DNA from: Deltaproteobacteria bacterium
Lineage (GTDB): Bacteria; Desulfobacterota; Binatia; Binatales; Binataceae
DNA length: 61,255 nt
Direction: 5' to 3'
Assembly: GCA_027317185.1 (NCBI GenBank)
Contig: DAHVFB010000009.1
Span: 1-61,255 of the forward strand
Under the pieces are notes generated by a model, which had not been told where the DNA came from, made no database searches, and worked only from the letters and a program-made list of their open reading frames with translations. The stretch's first letter is position 1, and each line of letters begins with the position of its first letter. Made by a program: the position numbers and the translations under genes. Shown in pieces: positions 8,994-18,411 of the stretch.

Positions 8994-11305
8994 AGCAAGC
9001 CGCAATCGTTTGGTTAATAGTAGTCGGATGCGCGGCCGCGCTGCTGATTCTCCGGCTTCATCGGGGCGTGGCCCTGCAAACAGATTTAACCGCGCTGCTG
9101 GTACCGGAAAAAGGCGATGCCGCCGTGCGGCGAGGCGAAAATGTTGCCGCCGCGAAGCTGGCCCAGCGCATCTTCGTGCTGGCCGGCGATAACGATCGCG
9201 CATCCGCACGCAAGGCCGGCGCTGCCATCGCCGATGGGTTAACGCGATCGGGGTTGACGCTGTCGGTGAATTATCGGCTGCCCCCGGATCGCTTAATCGC
9301 AATGGGCGCGATGTATTTTCCCTATCGATTCGGCCTGTTGACCAACGGCGAACGGACGCTGCTTGAGCATCGGCAAGGCAGCCATATTGTTGATCGAGCG
9401 CTGGCCAGCGTTTACGGCCCGGAGTCGATCGCCGACGCGGCGATGCTGCGGCGCGATCCCTTTCTGCTGCTGCCGGCGTTTCTCGGTAGCTTGCCCTTAC
9501 CGCTCGCGCGCGTGGCGCTCGATGACGGCGTGTTGACGGTCCATGATGGAGCGAAGACCTGGGTGCTGATTTCGGCGCAGTTGAACGGCAATGCCTACTC
9601 GCTCGCCTATCAAAATCGCTTCGCTACGATCTTCGATGGGCTGACGCAATCGTTACGTAGACAGACGCCCGGCCTGGCAATCCTTCGGGTCGGCGCGATC
9701 TTCTATGCTCATCGCGGCGCGCAAAGCGCCATTCGCGAGACCAGCCTGATCGCAACAGTGTCGATGGCCGGCACGATTATTTTGATCCTGGGGGTGTTTC
9801 GCGACATGCGGCCGCTATGGCTGACTCTGTTGGCTATCGCTGTCGGCGTAGTCTGCGCCTTCAGCGTATGCCTGTCGCTGTTCGGCGGAATTCACGTGGT
9901 GGTTTTGCTCTTCGGCGTGAGCCTGATCGGAATCGCGATCGACTATTGCCTGCAATATATCACGGCGCGATTAGGTCCCGATTCAGGGTCGCCGCGCGAA
10001 CGTTTGCGCAGTGTCCTGCCGGGCATCACGCTCGGCGTCATCACCACGCTGATCGGTTATACCACGCTGATGCTGGCGCCCTTTCCGGGACTTCGCCAGC
10101 TCGCGGTGTTCTCCGCCGTCGGGCTTTCGGCCTCTTTTCTTACCGTGGTCCTATGGCTGCCGTTGCTCGATAGCGCGGCGCCGCTGGGCAATCGCGAACG
10201 GCTGCTGAACGCGGCAAATTTGTTATGGGCCTTCTGGCGGGACGATCGCTATCGCCGCTGGCGGCTCGGGTTTATCGTGCTGTGCGCGCTGACGGGATTG
10301 GCGGGACTTTCGCGGCTGCGGATCGACGATGACCTGCGCCATCAGCAGGCGCTCTCGGTCGATCTCCGCGGCGAGGAATTGAAGATTCGCCGCCTCACCG
10401 GGATGACGGGCGGTACGGACTTTATGCTGGTGCAGGCGCCCGATCTCGAGTCCGCGTTACAGCGCGAAGAAGCTTTGATCGAACGGCTGGCGGCGGCTCA
10501 AGCGGACGGCGCTCTGCGCGGATTCCAGGCCCTCGCGCAATTTATCCCGTCGATCAGGCGCCAGCGCGAGGATGCGGATTTGGTCCGCGATCGATTGATG
10601 CGGCCCTTTCTCGACGCCTATTACAAACGGCTTGGTGTAATCGGTGGAATGCAACCCGACGTGGCGATCAAGGGCTTCCTCACCCCGGATGCGATCAGCC
10701 CCAACTCGCCGATCGCGTTTGTGCGCAGCCTGACCCTGGAGTCCGGCCCCGATGGAATCACGCAAGTAATATTGCTCAATGGGGTGCGGCGGCCTGACGA
10801 TCTTCGCCGTCTCGCGAAGACAGTACCGGGCGTGCATTTCGCCGATCCGGCGGGGGAAGTGACCCGCATTCTGAGTGAGTATCGGCGGCGCGCGGTGATC
10901 CTGATTATCGTATCGATTCTCCTGATGATGCCGGTGCTGCTGTGGCGCTATGGTTTGCGCGGCAGCGTGATGACGCTGCTGCCGCCCATGGTCGCAGTGA
11001 TCCTGGCGCCCGAAATAGCAGCGTTGATGGGGGTGTCGTTCACTTTCTTTGGTGCGATTGCGCTGGTGCTGGTCCTGTCGATCGGCTTCGACTACGCAGT
11101 CTTTTGCCGCGAAGCCGCGCCGGCGCGCCGCCCGATCACGATGCTCGGCGTCGGTCTTGCGATGTTGGCGACGTTGTTATCATTTGGCCTGCTCGGTTTC
11201 AGCCGCACCTATGCGGTCCATGCCTTCGGCGTTACGCTGCTCGCCGGGATGATCCTTGCTTTCGTGCTTTCTCCGCTGGCGAGCGATCCTGGCAAAGACT
11301 CCTGA
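8990..11305 (+). CDS. apeM: MMPL/RND-family exporter (ApeM)
   Basis: A 771-residue RND-superfamily transporter with two repeats, each made of one N-terminal membrane helix, a large periplasmic loop and a block of five membrane helices. The blocks start near 250 (GTIILILGVF) and 640 (ILIIVSILLMM). Each contains a family-typical segment of small and acidic residues (GIAIDYCLQY and SIGFDYAVF), where the Asp is expected to relay protons. It should export the finished aryl-polyene lipid together with ApeL. A GTG two codons upstream (8984) is an alternative start, but the ATGA overlap with apeL favours 8990. In standard clusters apeN would follow; the next 148 bases hold no recognisable lipoprotein. 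Confidence 0.92.
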   Translation: MKQAAIVWLIVVGCAAALLILRLHRGVALQTDLTALLVPEKGDAAVRRGENVAAAKLAQRIFVLAGDNDRASARKAGAAIADGLTRSGLTLSVNYRLPPDRLIAMGAMYFPYRFGLLTNGERTLLEHRQGSHIVDRALASVYGPESIADAAMLRRDPFLLLPAFLGSLPLPLARVALDDGVLTVHDGAKTWVLISAQLNGNAYSLAYQNRFATIFDGLTQSLRRQTPGLAILRVGAIFYAHRGAQSAIRETSLIATVSMAGTIILILGVFRDMRPLWLTLLAIAVGVVCAFSVCLSLFGGIHVVVLLFGVSLIGIAIDYCLQYITARLGPDSGSPRERLRSVLPGITLGVITTLIGYTTLMLAPFPGLRQLAVFSAVGLSASFLTVVLWLPLLDSAAPLGNRERLLNAANLLWAFWRDDRYRRWRLGFIVLCALTGLAGLSRLRIDDDLRHQQALSVDLRGEELKIRRLTGMTGGTDFMLVQAPDLESALQREEALIERLAAAQADGALRGFQALAQFIPSIRRQREDADLVRDRLMRPFLDAYYKRLGVIGGMQPDVAIKGFLTPDAISPNSPIAFVRSLTLESGPDGITQVILLNGVRRPDDLRRLAKTVPGVHFADPAGEVTRILSEYRRRAVILIIVSILLMMPVLLWRYGLRGSVMTLLPPMVAVILAPEIAALMGVSFTFFGAIALVLVLSIGFDYAVFCREAAPARRPITMLGVGLAMLATLLSFGLLGFSRTYAVHAFGVTLLAGMILAFVLSPLASDPGKDS

Positions 11306-11453
11306 GGCCGATACGCGCGCAGGCGACTCGATTGCGGTAGCCGTAAGCGCCTGCACAGATGCTCGCGCAATCGAAAGCGCCACCGCCTCGGGTTCGTTTA
11401 CCAACTGCTCTGCGAGGGTATACTCTGTAACCGCGAATTAACGTGAGTGATGA

Positions 11454-12641
11454 ATGAAGGTTTATCTTAATGCCTTGGGACTCATCACTCCACTTGGCCG
11501 CGACAAAGCTGAGGTGGCCCGCAACCTGTTCAAAGGATCGCGCGCCGGCCTGATCGAACGGACGGACCTGCTGCCGGATCGCGCCGTTCAGGTGGGCGCC
11601 GTACCGTGGACGCCGCCGGAATTGCCTGCCCGACTGGCGCATCTCGAATGCCGCAACAACCGACTGGCGCTCGCCGCTCTGCAACAGATCGAGGCTCCGA
11701 TCAACGACCTCATCCGCCGCGTCGGTGCCGATCGGGTCGCGGTGGTGTTGGGGACCAGCACTTCGGGTATCGCCGAGGGCGAACAAGCGCTGGCCGCGCG
11801 GCTGAAAAAGGGCGTTTGGCCGAGCGGCTTTCGTTACAGCAGGCAGGAGGCCGGCAACCTGGCGGCGTTCGTCGCGGCTTATTTAGAGCTGGCGGGCCCG
11901 GCTTATACCATCACGACGGCGTGTTCATCGAGCGCCAAGGCGCTGGCTTCTGCCCAGCGCCTGATCGCAACCGGCCTGTGCGATGCCGCAGTGGCTGGCG
12001 GCGCCGATACACTATGCAAAATGACGGTGCAGGGTTTCGATTCGCTTGAAGCGCTGGCCGCGCATCACTGCAATCCGTTCAGCCGCAATCGCGACGGCAT
12101 CAATCTCGGCGAAGGCGCAGCGGTATTTCTGATGTCGCGTGAACCCTCGCCGGTGGCGCTGCTGGGCATCGGCGAGAGTTCCGATGCGCATCACGTCAGC
12201 GCGCCCGATCCCACAGGCGCGGGCGCTGCCAGCGCTATGCGCCGCGCGCTGGAACATGCGCGGCTGCCGCCCGCGGCTATCGATTACATCAACCTGCACG
12301 GTACCGCGACACCATTGAACGATGCGATGGAAGGCCACGCGGTAGCCGAAATATTCGGCCCGCGAACGCCGTGCAGCTCCACCAAATCGATGACCGGGCA
12401 TATGCTGGGCGCCGCAGGCGCGGCCGAGGCTGCGTTCCTATGGCTGATGCTGGAGCCGCAATTCGCGACCGGCCTGGTACCGCCGCATTTATGGGATGGT
12501 GTCGCCGATCCGGCCATACCGAGTCTTAACTTAACGCCGTCCGGCTACGATATCGGTTTGCCGGATCGTTGCGCGGCATTGAGTAATTCATTCGCCTTTG
12601 GCGGCAGCAACGCTTCAATCATTTTGGGACGGGGATGGTGA
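11454..12641 (+). CDS. apeO: 3-ketoacyl-ACP synthase (ApeO)
   Basis: A 395-residue condensing enzyme of the KAS I/II type. The full catalytic triad is visible: Cys157 in TACSSS, His282 in LHGTATPLND and His316 in TGHMLGAAGA. In the characterised system ApeO works as the extending ketosynthase together with the ApeC chain length factor. The 148-base gap before it is the only sizeable gap inside the operon and is where apeN is expected. Its stop codon overlaps the start of the dehydratase by one base (TGATG). Confidence 0.93.
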   Translation: MKVYLNALGLITPLGRDKAEVARNLFKGSRAGLIERTDLLPDRAVQVGAVPWTPPELPARLAHLECRNNRLALAALQQIEAPINDLIRRVGADRVAVVLGTSTSGIAEGEQALAARLKKGVWPSGFRYSRQEAGNLAAFVAAYLELAGPAYTITTACSSSAKALASAQRLIATGLCDAAVAGGADTLCKMTVQGFDSLEALAAHHCNPFSRNRDGINLGEGAAVFLMSREPSPVALLGIGESSDAHHVSAPDPTGAGAASAMRRALEHARLPPAAIDYINLHGTATPLNDAMEGHAVAEIFGPRTPCSSTKSMTGHMLGAAGAAEAAFLWLMLEPQFATGLVPPHLWDGVADPAIPSLNLTPSGYDIGLPDRCAALSNSFAFGGSNASIILGRGW

Positions 12642-13096
12642 TGCGGCCTTGCCAATATCCAATCGCCACCCTGCTGCCGCATCGGCCGCCGATGGTCCTG
12701 CTCGATAAGGTCACCGGCTATGATGATAATTCTTTGATCGCCGAAGTGACTATTACGCAAGCCAGCCTGTTTCTGGGGCCCCAGGGCGTGCCGGGCCACG
12801 TTGGTATCGAGTATATGGCGCAGGCCTGCGGTGCATATGCAGGCGCGCAGGCGTTGGATTCCGGAGATTCGGTAAAAATCGGATTGCTGCTGGGCACGCG
12901 GGACTATCGCGTTATGGTGCCGTATTTTCGGCGCGGCGATCGATTGCTGATCGCGGTCGCAATGGTCTTTCGCGATGAGCCGGTCGCGGCCTTCGCGTGC
13001 AGCATCACGATTGGCGGCAAGATCGCAGCCGAGGCGCAATTGAAGGTTTATCAAGCCGGCGACGATTGGTTGCGCCTCGGTCACGGCGGTAAGTGA
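12641..13096 (+). CDS. apeP: 3-hydroxyacyl-ACP dehydratase (ApeP)
   Basis: A 151-residue hotdog protein with the ApeP-type start LLPHRPPMVLLD (11-22) and a GVPGHVGIEYMAQACGAYAG segment in the central helix. It pairs with ApeI to dehydrate 3-hydroxyacyl intermediates at each elongation step and so makes the conjugated polyene. In-frame ATG (12635) and GTG (12638) starts exist, but the ATG at 12641, sharing one base with the apeO stop, fits the family N-terminus best. The gene ends with a one-base overlap with the reductase. Confidence 0.88.
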   Translation: MRPCQYPIATLLPHRPPMVLLDKVTGYDDNSLIAEVTITQASLFLGPQGVPGHVGIEYMAQACGAYAGAQALDSGDSVKIGLLLGTRDYRVMVPYFRRGDRLLIAVAMVFRDEPVAAFACSITIGGKIAAEAQLKVYQAGDDWLRLGHGGK

Positions 13097-13812
13097 TGGA
13101 CCGCACTATTCTTGTCACCGGCGCCAGCAAGGGTATCGGGCGCGCGATCGCGCAGCGCCTGGCGGGCGATGGGTTCACGCTGGTGGTGCACTATCATAAA
13201 GACCAGCACGGCGCGGATCAGACGCTCGCCGCTATCGATAACGGTGGCCGGCTGATTCAGTTCGATCTGGAAAATCGCGAGCAATGCCGCACCCGGATCG
13301 AGGCCGATATAGCTGCGCATGGTGCTTACTATGGCGTAGTGCTCAATGCCGGAATCGCCCGCGACAATGCATTTCCCGCGCTCGAAGAAGCCGAATGGGA
13401 TAGCGTGTTGAACACGGACCTTGGTGGCTTTTACAACGTACTTCACCCCATCATCATGCCGATGGTCAGGACTCGGCGTCCGGGACGTATTGTGACGCTT
13501 TCGTCAGTCTCGGGGATCATCGGCAACCGCGGCCAGGTGAACTACAGCGCGGCCAAGGCCGGGATAATCGGCGCGAGCAAGGCGCTCGCCGTGGAATTGG
13601 CGAGTAGAAACATCACCGTTAACTGCGTCGCCCCAGGGCTGATTCAGACGCAAATGATCGAAGGCGCGCCGCTTGAGGAGGTGCTCGCAGCAATCCCGAT
13701 GCGCCGCGTGGGCCGTCCCGAAGAGGTAGCGGCAGCTGTCAGTTTCCTGTGCTCCGATGACGCAAGTTACATCACTCGCCAGGTTATTTCGGTGAACGGA
13801 GGCATGGCGTGA
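13096..13812 (+). CDS. apeQ: 3-ketoacyl-ACP reductase (ApeQ, FabG-like)
   Basis: A 238-residue short-chain dehydrogenase with the NADP-binding TGASKGIG motif (8-15), NAG (84-86), the catalytic Ser in LSSVSG (135-140) and Tyr150-Lys154 (YSAAK). It reduces 3-ketoacyl-ACP intermediates in aryl-polyene elongation. The C-terminal VNGGMA is typical of FabG-type enzymes. The start shares bases with the apeP stop (TGATG) and the stop overlaps the apeR start (GTGATG). Confidence 0.93.
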   Translation: MDRTILVTGASKGIGRAIAQRLAGDGFTLVVHYHKDQHGADQTLAAIDNGGRLIQFDLENREQCRTRIEADIAAHGAYYGVVLNAGIARDNAFPALEEAEWDSVLNTDLGGFYNVLHPIIMPMVRTRRPGRIVTLSSVSGIIGNRGQVNYSAAKAGIIGASKALAVELASRNITVNCVAPGLIQTQMIEGAPLEEVLAAIPMRRVGRPEEVAAAVSFLCSDDASYITRQVISVNGGMA

Positions 13813-15035
13813 TGCACCGGGTGGTGGTTACCGGGATGTGCGGGATCACCGCGCTCGGAGAGGATTGGCCGGTAATTCGTTCGCGCATGGCGGAAGGACA
13901 GACTGCTGTGCGGCGGATGCCCGAGTGGGAGCGTTACGATGGCCTGAATACGCGACTAGCCGCGCCGATCGCCGGTTTCGATGTGTCCCAGCGTTACCAT
14001 CGCAAAAAATTGCGCACCATGGGACCGGTCTCGCGCATGGCCGTCTATGCTTCCGAACTGGCGATAGCCGACGCCGGACTGACTGGCGATCGATGCGTCA
14101 CCGGCGGTCGGACCGGCATCGCCTACGGGTCGTCCTTCGGCAGTCCTGAGCCGGTTTTGGGCTTCGCCGAGATGATGACCAAGGGCAGCTCTAGCAAGCT
14201 CAATGGCACCAGCTATTTGCAGATGATGAGTCATAGCGCCGCCGTTAACATCGGACTTTTTTTCGGCGTGACCGGCCGCATCATTCCCACCTCAAGCGCC
14301 TGCACCTCCGGCAGTCATGCGATCGGCTATGGCGCGGAAACTATCCGCCACGGCTTACAGGATGTGATGATTGTTGGCGGCGCCGACGAACTCAGTGTCG
14401 CCGAAGCCGCGGTGTTCGATACGCTGTTCGCCACCAGCACCCGCAATGACGCGCCCGAAACCACGCCGCGGCCCTTCGATCGAGATCGGGACGGGCTGGT
14501 GATCGGCGAAGGCGCAGCAACGCTGGTGCTCGAAGAGTTCGAGCATGCCAGGGCGCGAGGCGCCAGAATCCATGCCGAGGTAGCCGCCTACGGCACCAAT
14601 TCGGACGGCAACCACGCAACGCAGCCGTCACCCGAAACCATGGCGGCGGCGATGCGAATCGCACTGGAGTATGCGCAGTTGCCGGCCAGTGCGATTGGCT
14701 TCATCAATGGCCACGGTACGGCGACCGAATGGGGTGATATCGCGGAAAGCAGGGCTACCGCCGATGTATTCGGCAATCGGGTGCCGATTCATACGCTCAA
14801 AAGTTTCCTCGGACATACCCTCGGCGCCTGCGGCGCGATCGAAGCGTGGCTCGGCCTCGCGATGATGCGGGAAGGTTGGTTCGCGCCGACCGTCAATTTG
14901 GTCAACGTCGATGAGCGATGCGCCGATCTCGACTATGTAATGCGAGCTGGGCGGCGTCTGGAAATCGAATATCTGATGTCAAATAATTTTGCCTTCGGCG
15001 GTATCAATACTTCATTGATATTCAAGCGGCTGTAG
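13812..15035 (+). CDS. apeR: 3-ketoacyl-ACP synthase (ApeR)
   Basis: A 407-residue ketosynthase with an intact triad: Cys164 in SSACTSGSHA, His301 in INGHGTATEW and His335 in FLGHTLGAC. It is the last gene of the ape operon, as in reference clusters. ApeR is proposed to act in priming or an alternative elongation step. An in-frame GTG three bases upstream overlaps the apeQ stop and is an alternative start. The convergent creA gene follows after about 100 bases with no clear hairpin. Confidence 0.92.
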   Translation: MHRVVVTGMCGITALGEDWPVIRSRMAEGQTAVRRMPEWERYDGLNTRLAAPIAGFDVSQRYHRKKLRTMGPVSRMAVYASELAIADAGLTGDRCVTGGRTGIAYGSSFGSPEPVLGFAEMMTKGSSSKLNGTSYLQMMSHSAAVNIGLFFGVTGRIIPTSSACTSGSHAIGYGAETIRHGLQDVMIVGGADELSVAEAAVFDTLFATSTRNDAPETTPRPFDRDRDGLVIGEGAATLVLEEFEHARARGARIHAEVAAYGTNSDGNHATQPSPETMAAAMRIALEYAQLPASAIGFINGHGTATEWGDIAESRATADVFGNRVPIHTLKSFLGHTLGACGAIEAWLGLAMMREGWFAPTVNLVNVDERCADLDYVMRAGRRLEIEYLMSNNFAFGGINTSLIFKRL

Positions 15036-15134
15036 TACGGGAGATGCGGCGCCGGATGCCGATCCAGTCTTGCTGCGTACCGGCCGCTACCGGCTACTCT
15101 GTTGCGGCTGCCTTGATCGGCAAAGTATTCATCA

Positions 15135-15680
15135 CTACTGCGGCGCGGCAGCCATCGTCCCCATCATTGATAGATCGGGCGCATGGTTGTCCCATGGCTC
15201 CGCCACCACTGCCGAAACCGAATTCTGCGGCGATCCATTGATCAGCCGATCGGTCCACACCACGTATACGAAACTTTTATGCGGCGCGTCCCAGAACCGG
15301 CTGACATGCATGCGCTTGAACAGGGCCGAGCGTTTTTCGGTGAAGGCATCCTCGCCGTTTTTAAACACTTCCTTCACCTTGATCGGCCCGGTTTGGCGCA
15401 CGGCGACGGAAGCGTCGGACGGATCCTCGGCCAGCCCCAGCGCACCCTTGATCCCTCCAGTCTGCGATTTGCTGATAAAAACGGTGATGCCATCAATCTT
15501 GGGATCGTCGTAAGATTCGATAATGATCTTATGGTCCGGCCCGATTAAATTAAATTCCGTGTTGACGGAGCCGATCCGATGCGGTTTCCGGTTACACGAA
15601 CTCAATGCGGCAGCAGATCCGGCCAGCACCAGCATCGCAACGATCCCGGCTATCCAATTCACTTTCAACTTATTAGTCAT
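15135..15680 (-). CDS. creA: CreA family periplasmic lipoprotein
   Basis: A 181-residue protein that matches the CreA family along most of its length. Conserved segments are GSVNTEFNLIGPDHKI, the DDPKIDGITVFISKSQTGGIKG region (about 58-79) and LGLAEDPSDASVAVRQTGPI. E. coli CreA is an exported protein of unknown biochemical role encoded next to a two-component system. Here a hydrophobic N-terminus ends in ALSSC, a good lipobox (Cys29), so the protein is probably lipid-anchored. The C-terminal 40 residues extend beyond the E. coli protein. It lies convergent to the ape operon and downstream of a histidine kinase gene, separated by about 90 bases. Confidence 0.9.
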   Translation of the reverse strand: MTNKLKVNWIAGIVAMLVLAGSAAALSSCNRKPHRIGSVNTEFNLIGPDHKIIIESYDDPKIDGITVFISKSQTGGIKGALGLAEDPSDASVAVRQTGPIKVKEVFKNGEDAFTEKRSALFKRMHVSRFWDAPHKSFVYVVWTDRLINGSPQNSVSAVVAEPWDNHAPDLSMMGTMAAAPQ

Positions 15681-15774
15681 TGGCTATATCAAGATTTTAC
15701 CTAATTAATGAGGGCTGAGTTCTATTGACCCGGAACAGAGCGGTCTCCGTGAGCGAAGGACTGTGTCAAAACCT

Positions 15775-18399
15775 CTAAGTCTCGTCCAGAACATGGCGAA
15801 TCTTTGCCGCTAATACAGTATAGGTGAATGGCTTAACGATCAGTTCGACGCCGGGGTCGAGCCGTCCGTTATGAATGATGGCATTGCGCGCATAGCCACT
15901 TGTGAACAGCACCTTCAGCCCCACTCTCCGTCTGCGCGCCTCATCGGCCAGTTGGCGACCATTCATGCCGCCTGGCAAACCGACGTCTGTAAATAGCAGC
16001 GTAATTTCATGATGAGCTTCCAAAAGCCGGAGCGCGGCCGCGCCATCTGGCGCCTCGAAAATTTGATAACCCAACTGGCGGAGCGTCTCGACCGAAAAGC
16101 TGCGCACATCGGAATCATCCTCGACTACGAGAATGGTCTCGCCATTGGCCCGGAGAACGGAAGCAGCGGCGGTTGCCGTTTCGTCAGCAAAATCCGGAGA
16201 GCGATACCGCGGCAGATGAAGCTTGATCGTGGTTCCTACGCCAACCTCGCTATAAATTTTAACATACCCGCCGGACTGTTTGATGAAACCATAAACTTGC
16301 GACAATCCCAGTCCAGTTCCCTGCCCCACCTCTTTAGTGGTGAAAAACGGCTCGAATGCCTGCGACACGACCTCCGGCGTCATCCCCGTGCCGGTATCGC
16401 TCACGGATAGCACCACATACTGGCCTGCGGGCACTTCCGCTCTCGCGCCATATTCTTCATCGAGGTAGACGTTAGCGGCTTCGATGGTCAGTCTACCGCC
16501 GTCCGGCATGGCGTCACGCGCATTGACGGCAAGGTTGAGTAAAGAACTTTCAAGTTCGTTGGCATCAACGAAAACGGGCCACACACCGGCGGCGAGAACA
16601 GTTTCAACCAGGATGTTTTCACCCAATGTATGGTGAAGCATCTCGGACATACTGCTGATCGCCGTATTGACGGAAAGAGGCTTCGGTTGAAGTGGCTGAC
16701 GGCGAGCGAAGGCCAGGAGACGATGCGTGAGGATCGCCGCACGCTCCCCGCCACGCAAAGCCGCGGCGGCCAATCGACGTAGATTATCGTCACTCCCTTC
16801 CGGCAGCCGACGCCGTAGAACCTCGATATTTCCGCAAATCACCGTAAGCAGGTTGTTGAAATCGTGGGCCACTCCGCCTACCAATTGGCCCACTGCTTCC
16901 ATTTTCTGCGCCTGACGGATGCCCTCTTCGGCCGCCCGTCTCTCAGTCAAATCGCGCGTGATCTTGGCGAATCCAAGCAGCTGACCGGCCGGGTCATGAA
17001 TGGCATTGACCACCACATTCGCCCAGAATCTGCTGCCATCCTTGCGCACTCGCCAGCCTTCCGCTTCGTACTTGCCGATCCGAGTTGCGGTGGCGATCAC
17101 CTTATCTGGCAGGCGTTTCGCCCGATCCTCTTCGGTGTAAAAGCGCGAGTAGTGCTGGCCGAGGATTTCCTCGCGTGTATAGCCTTTGATTCGCTCAGCG
17201 CCGGGATTCCAGTTGATTACGTATCCCTGCGGATCGAGCATATAGATTGCGTAATCGGTGACACCTTCGACGAGGATCTGAAATCGGCGCTGCGTTTCTT
17301 CAAGTTTGGTGGCGCTTGCCGCAAGCTGCTGGGCGCGTTCGGTGATTCGTTCCTGAAGCGTCTCATTCAACCGTTGCAGCTCTTGTTCCGCACGCTTCCT
17401 CGCTTCGATTTCGCGCTGACTGGATTGGTAGAGACGGGCATTGTCGATCGCGACCGCTGCTTGCGCCGCTATGCTCACAACAATGCGCTCAGCCCGCTCG
17501 GTGAACACTCCCGGTTGAGGATGTCCGAAGAACAGACCACCTAACACCTCGCCGCTGCGCGAGATAACGGGAACGGCCATGTAACTGCGTACCGGCAAAT
17601 GGCCCTTCGGCATCCCATTATATGGTGAATTTTTTCCGTACCACGGATCAAGCTGAATGTCGGAGGAGCGAACCGGACCGTGGCCGCGGAAGGTCGGCTC
17701 AAAGATGGCGGTATTGCGCGGCATCGGAAAGCTGGAGAAAGCTTCGCGCGACGCTCCCGAAAGTGTATAGAGGGTATAAGTTTCTCCGGCCTCGCTCATC
17801 GCGTTGTAAAAAAAAGCGCCGAACTGCGCCCCGCTTAGTTCCACCGCGGCATCGGTTACGATTTGGACCAGGTGCTCCAAATCTAGTTCCGCGGCCACCG
17901 CAACTCCTATCCGATTCAGCACCTCCAACGTCCGAGCCTCCTCGCGCACCTCCGCCACCCTCGATTCCAGCGTCTCATTCAGCGCCAGCAATCGAGACTC
18001 AAGCACCTTACGCTCCGTAATCTCGTAATAGGCGCCTCGCAGCCATCGCCCGGCATGGTCCCCGATAACCTCCCCCTTTCCGGCAATCCAGTGAATACTG
18101 CCGTCAGCGTGCCTGACCCGGAATTCCACGTGAAAGCTGCCGGTTCGCGTTGATGCCTCAATCGCAGAACGCAATTTTGGTAAATCATCAACAAAAACCA
18201 CGGACTCCCACTCCCCGAGCGACGGCTTCAAATTTCGCGGATCGAAACCGAAGAGGGCCGCCGCTTGCGGCGTCCACTCCCAATGGTTGGTCGATAGATT
18301 TAGCTCGAAGGTTCCGATTCCGCTGGCGGCCTCCGCCAAGCGAATCCGATCCTCCGACGCGCCTTCTCCATTCCTGCGGTCATGCTGATTTTTGTTCAT
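15775..18399 (-). CDS. Hybrid sensor histidine kinase (PAS-GAF-PAS-HisKA-HATPase-REC)
   Basis: An 874-residue cytoplasmic hybrid kinase without membrane helices. Domains in order: PAS with PAC-type end (about 20-135), coiled linker, GAF (160-322), second coiled linker, PAS (370-490), HisKA with phospho-acceptor His512 in GGVAHDFNNLL, HATPase with N box (LNLAVNARDA, 621-630), G boxes (DTGTGM, GQGTGLGLS), and a C-terminal receiver domain with acceptor Asp805 in FTDVGLPGG and acidic pair near 760. The AHDFNNLL form is typical of blue-light and redox PAS-linked hybrid kinases. No transcription regulator lies next to it, so output probably goes through phosphotransfer. The start is 12 bases after the stop of the MetE-like gene, which suggests one transcript. 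Confidence 0.93.
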   Translation of the reverse strand: MNKNQHDRRNGEGASEDRIRLAEAASGIGTFELNLSTNHWEWTPQAAALFGFDPRNLKPSLGEWESVVFVDDLPKLRSAIEASTRTGSFHVEFRVRHADGSIHWIAGKGEVIGDHAGRWLRGAYYEITERKVLESRLLALNETLESRVAEVREEARTLEVLNRIGVAVAAELDLEHLVQIVTDAAVELSGAQFGAFFYNAMSEAGETYTLYTLSGASREAFSSFPMPRNTAIFEPTFRGHGPVRSSDIQLDPWYGKNSPYNGMPKGHLPVRSYMAVPVISRSGEVLGGLFFGHPQPGVFTERAERIVVSIAAQAAVAIDNARLYQSSQREIEARKRAEQELQRLNETLQERITERAQQLAASATKLEETQRRFQILVEGVTDYAIYMLDPQGYVINWNPGAERIKGYTREEILGQHYSRFYTEEDRAKRLPDKVIATATRIGKYEAEGWRVRKDGSRFWANVVVNAIHDPAGQLLGFAKITRDLTERRAAEEGIRQAQKMEAVGQLVGGVAHDFNNLLTVICGNIEVLRRRLPEGSDDNLRRLAAAALRGGERAAILTHRLLAFARRQPLQPKPLSVNTAISSMSEMLHHTLGENILVETVLAAGVWPVFVDANELESSLLNLAVNARDAMPDGGRLTIEAANVYLDEEYGARAEVPAGQYVVLSVSDTGTGMTPEVVSQAFEPFFTTKEVGQGTGLGLSQVYGFIKQSGGYVKIYSEVGVGTTIKLHLPRYRSPDFADETATAAASVLRANGETILVVEDDSDVRSFSVETLRQLGYQIFEAPDGAAALRLLEAHHEITLLFTDVGLPGGMNGRQLADEARRRRVGLKVLFTSGYARNAIIHNGRLDPGVELIVKPFTYTVLAAKIRHVLDET

Positions 18400-18411
18400 A
18401 CCGACGCGCTC

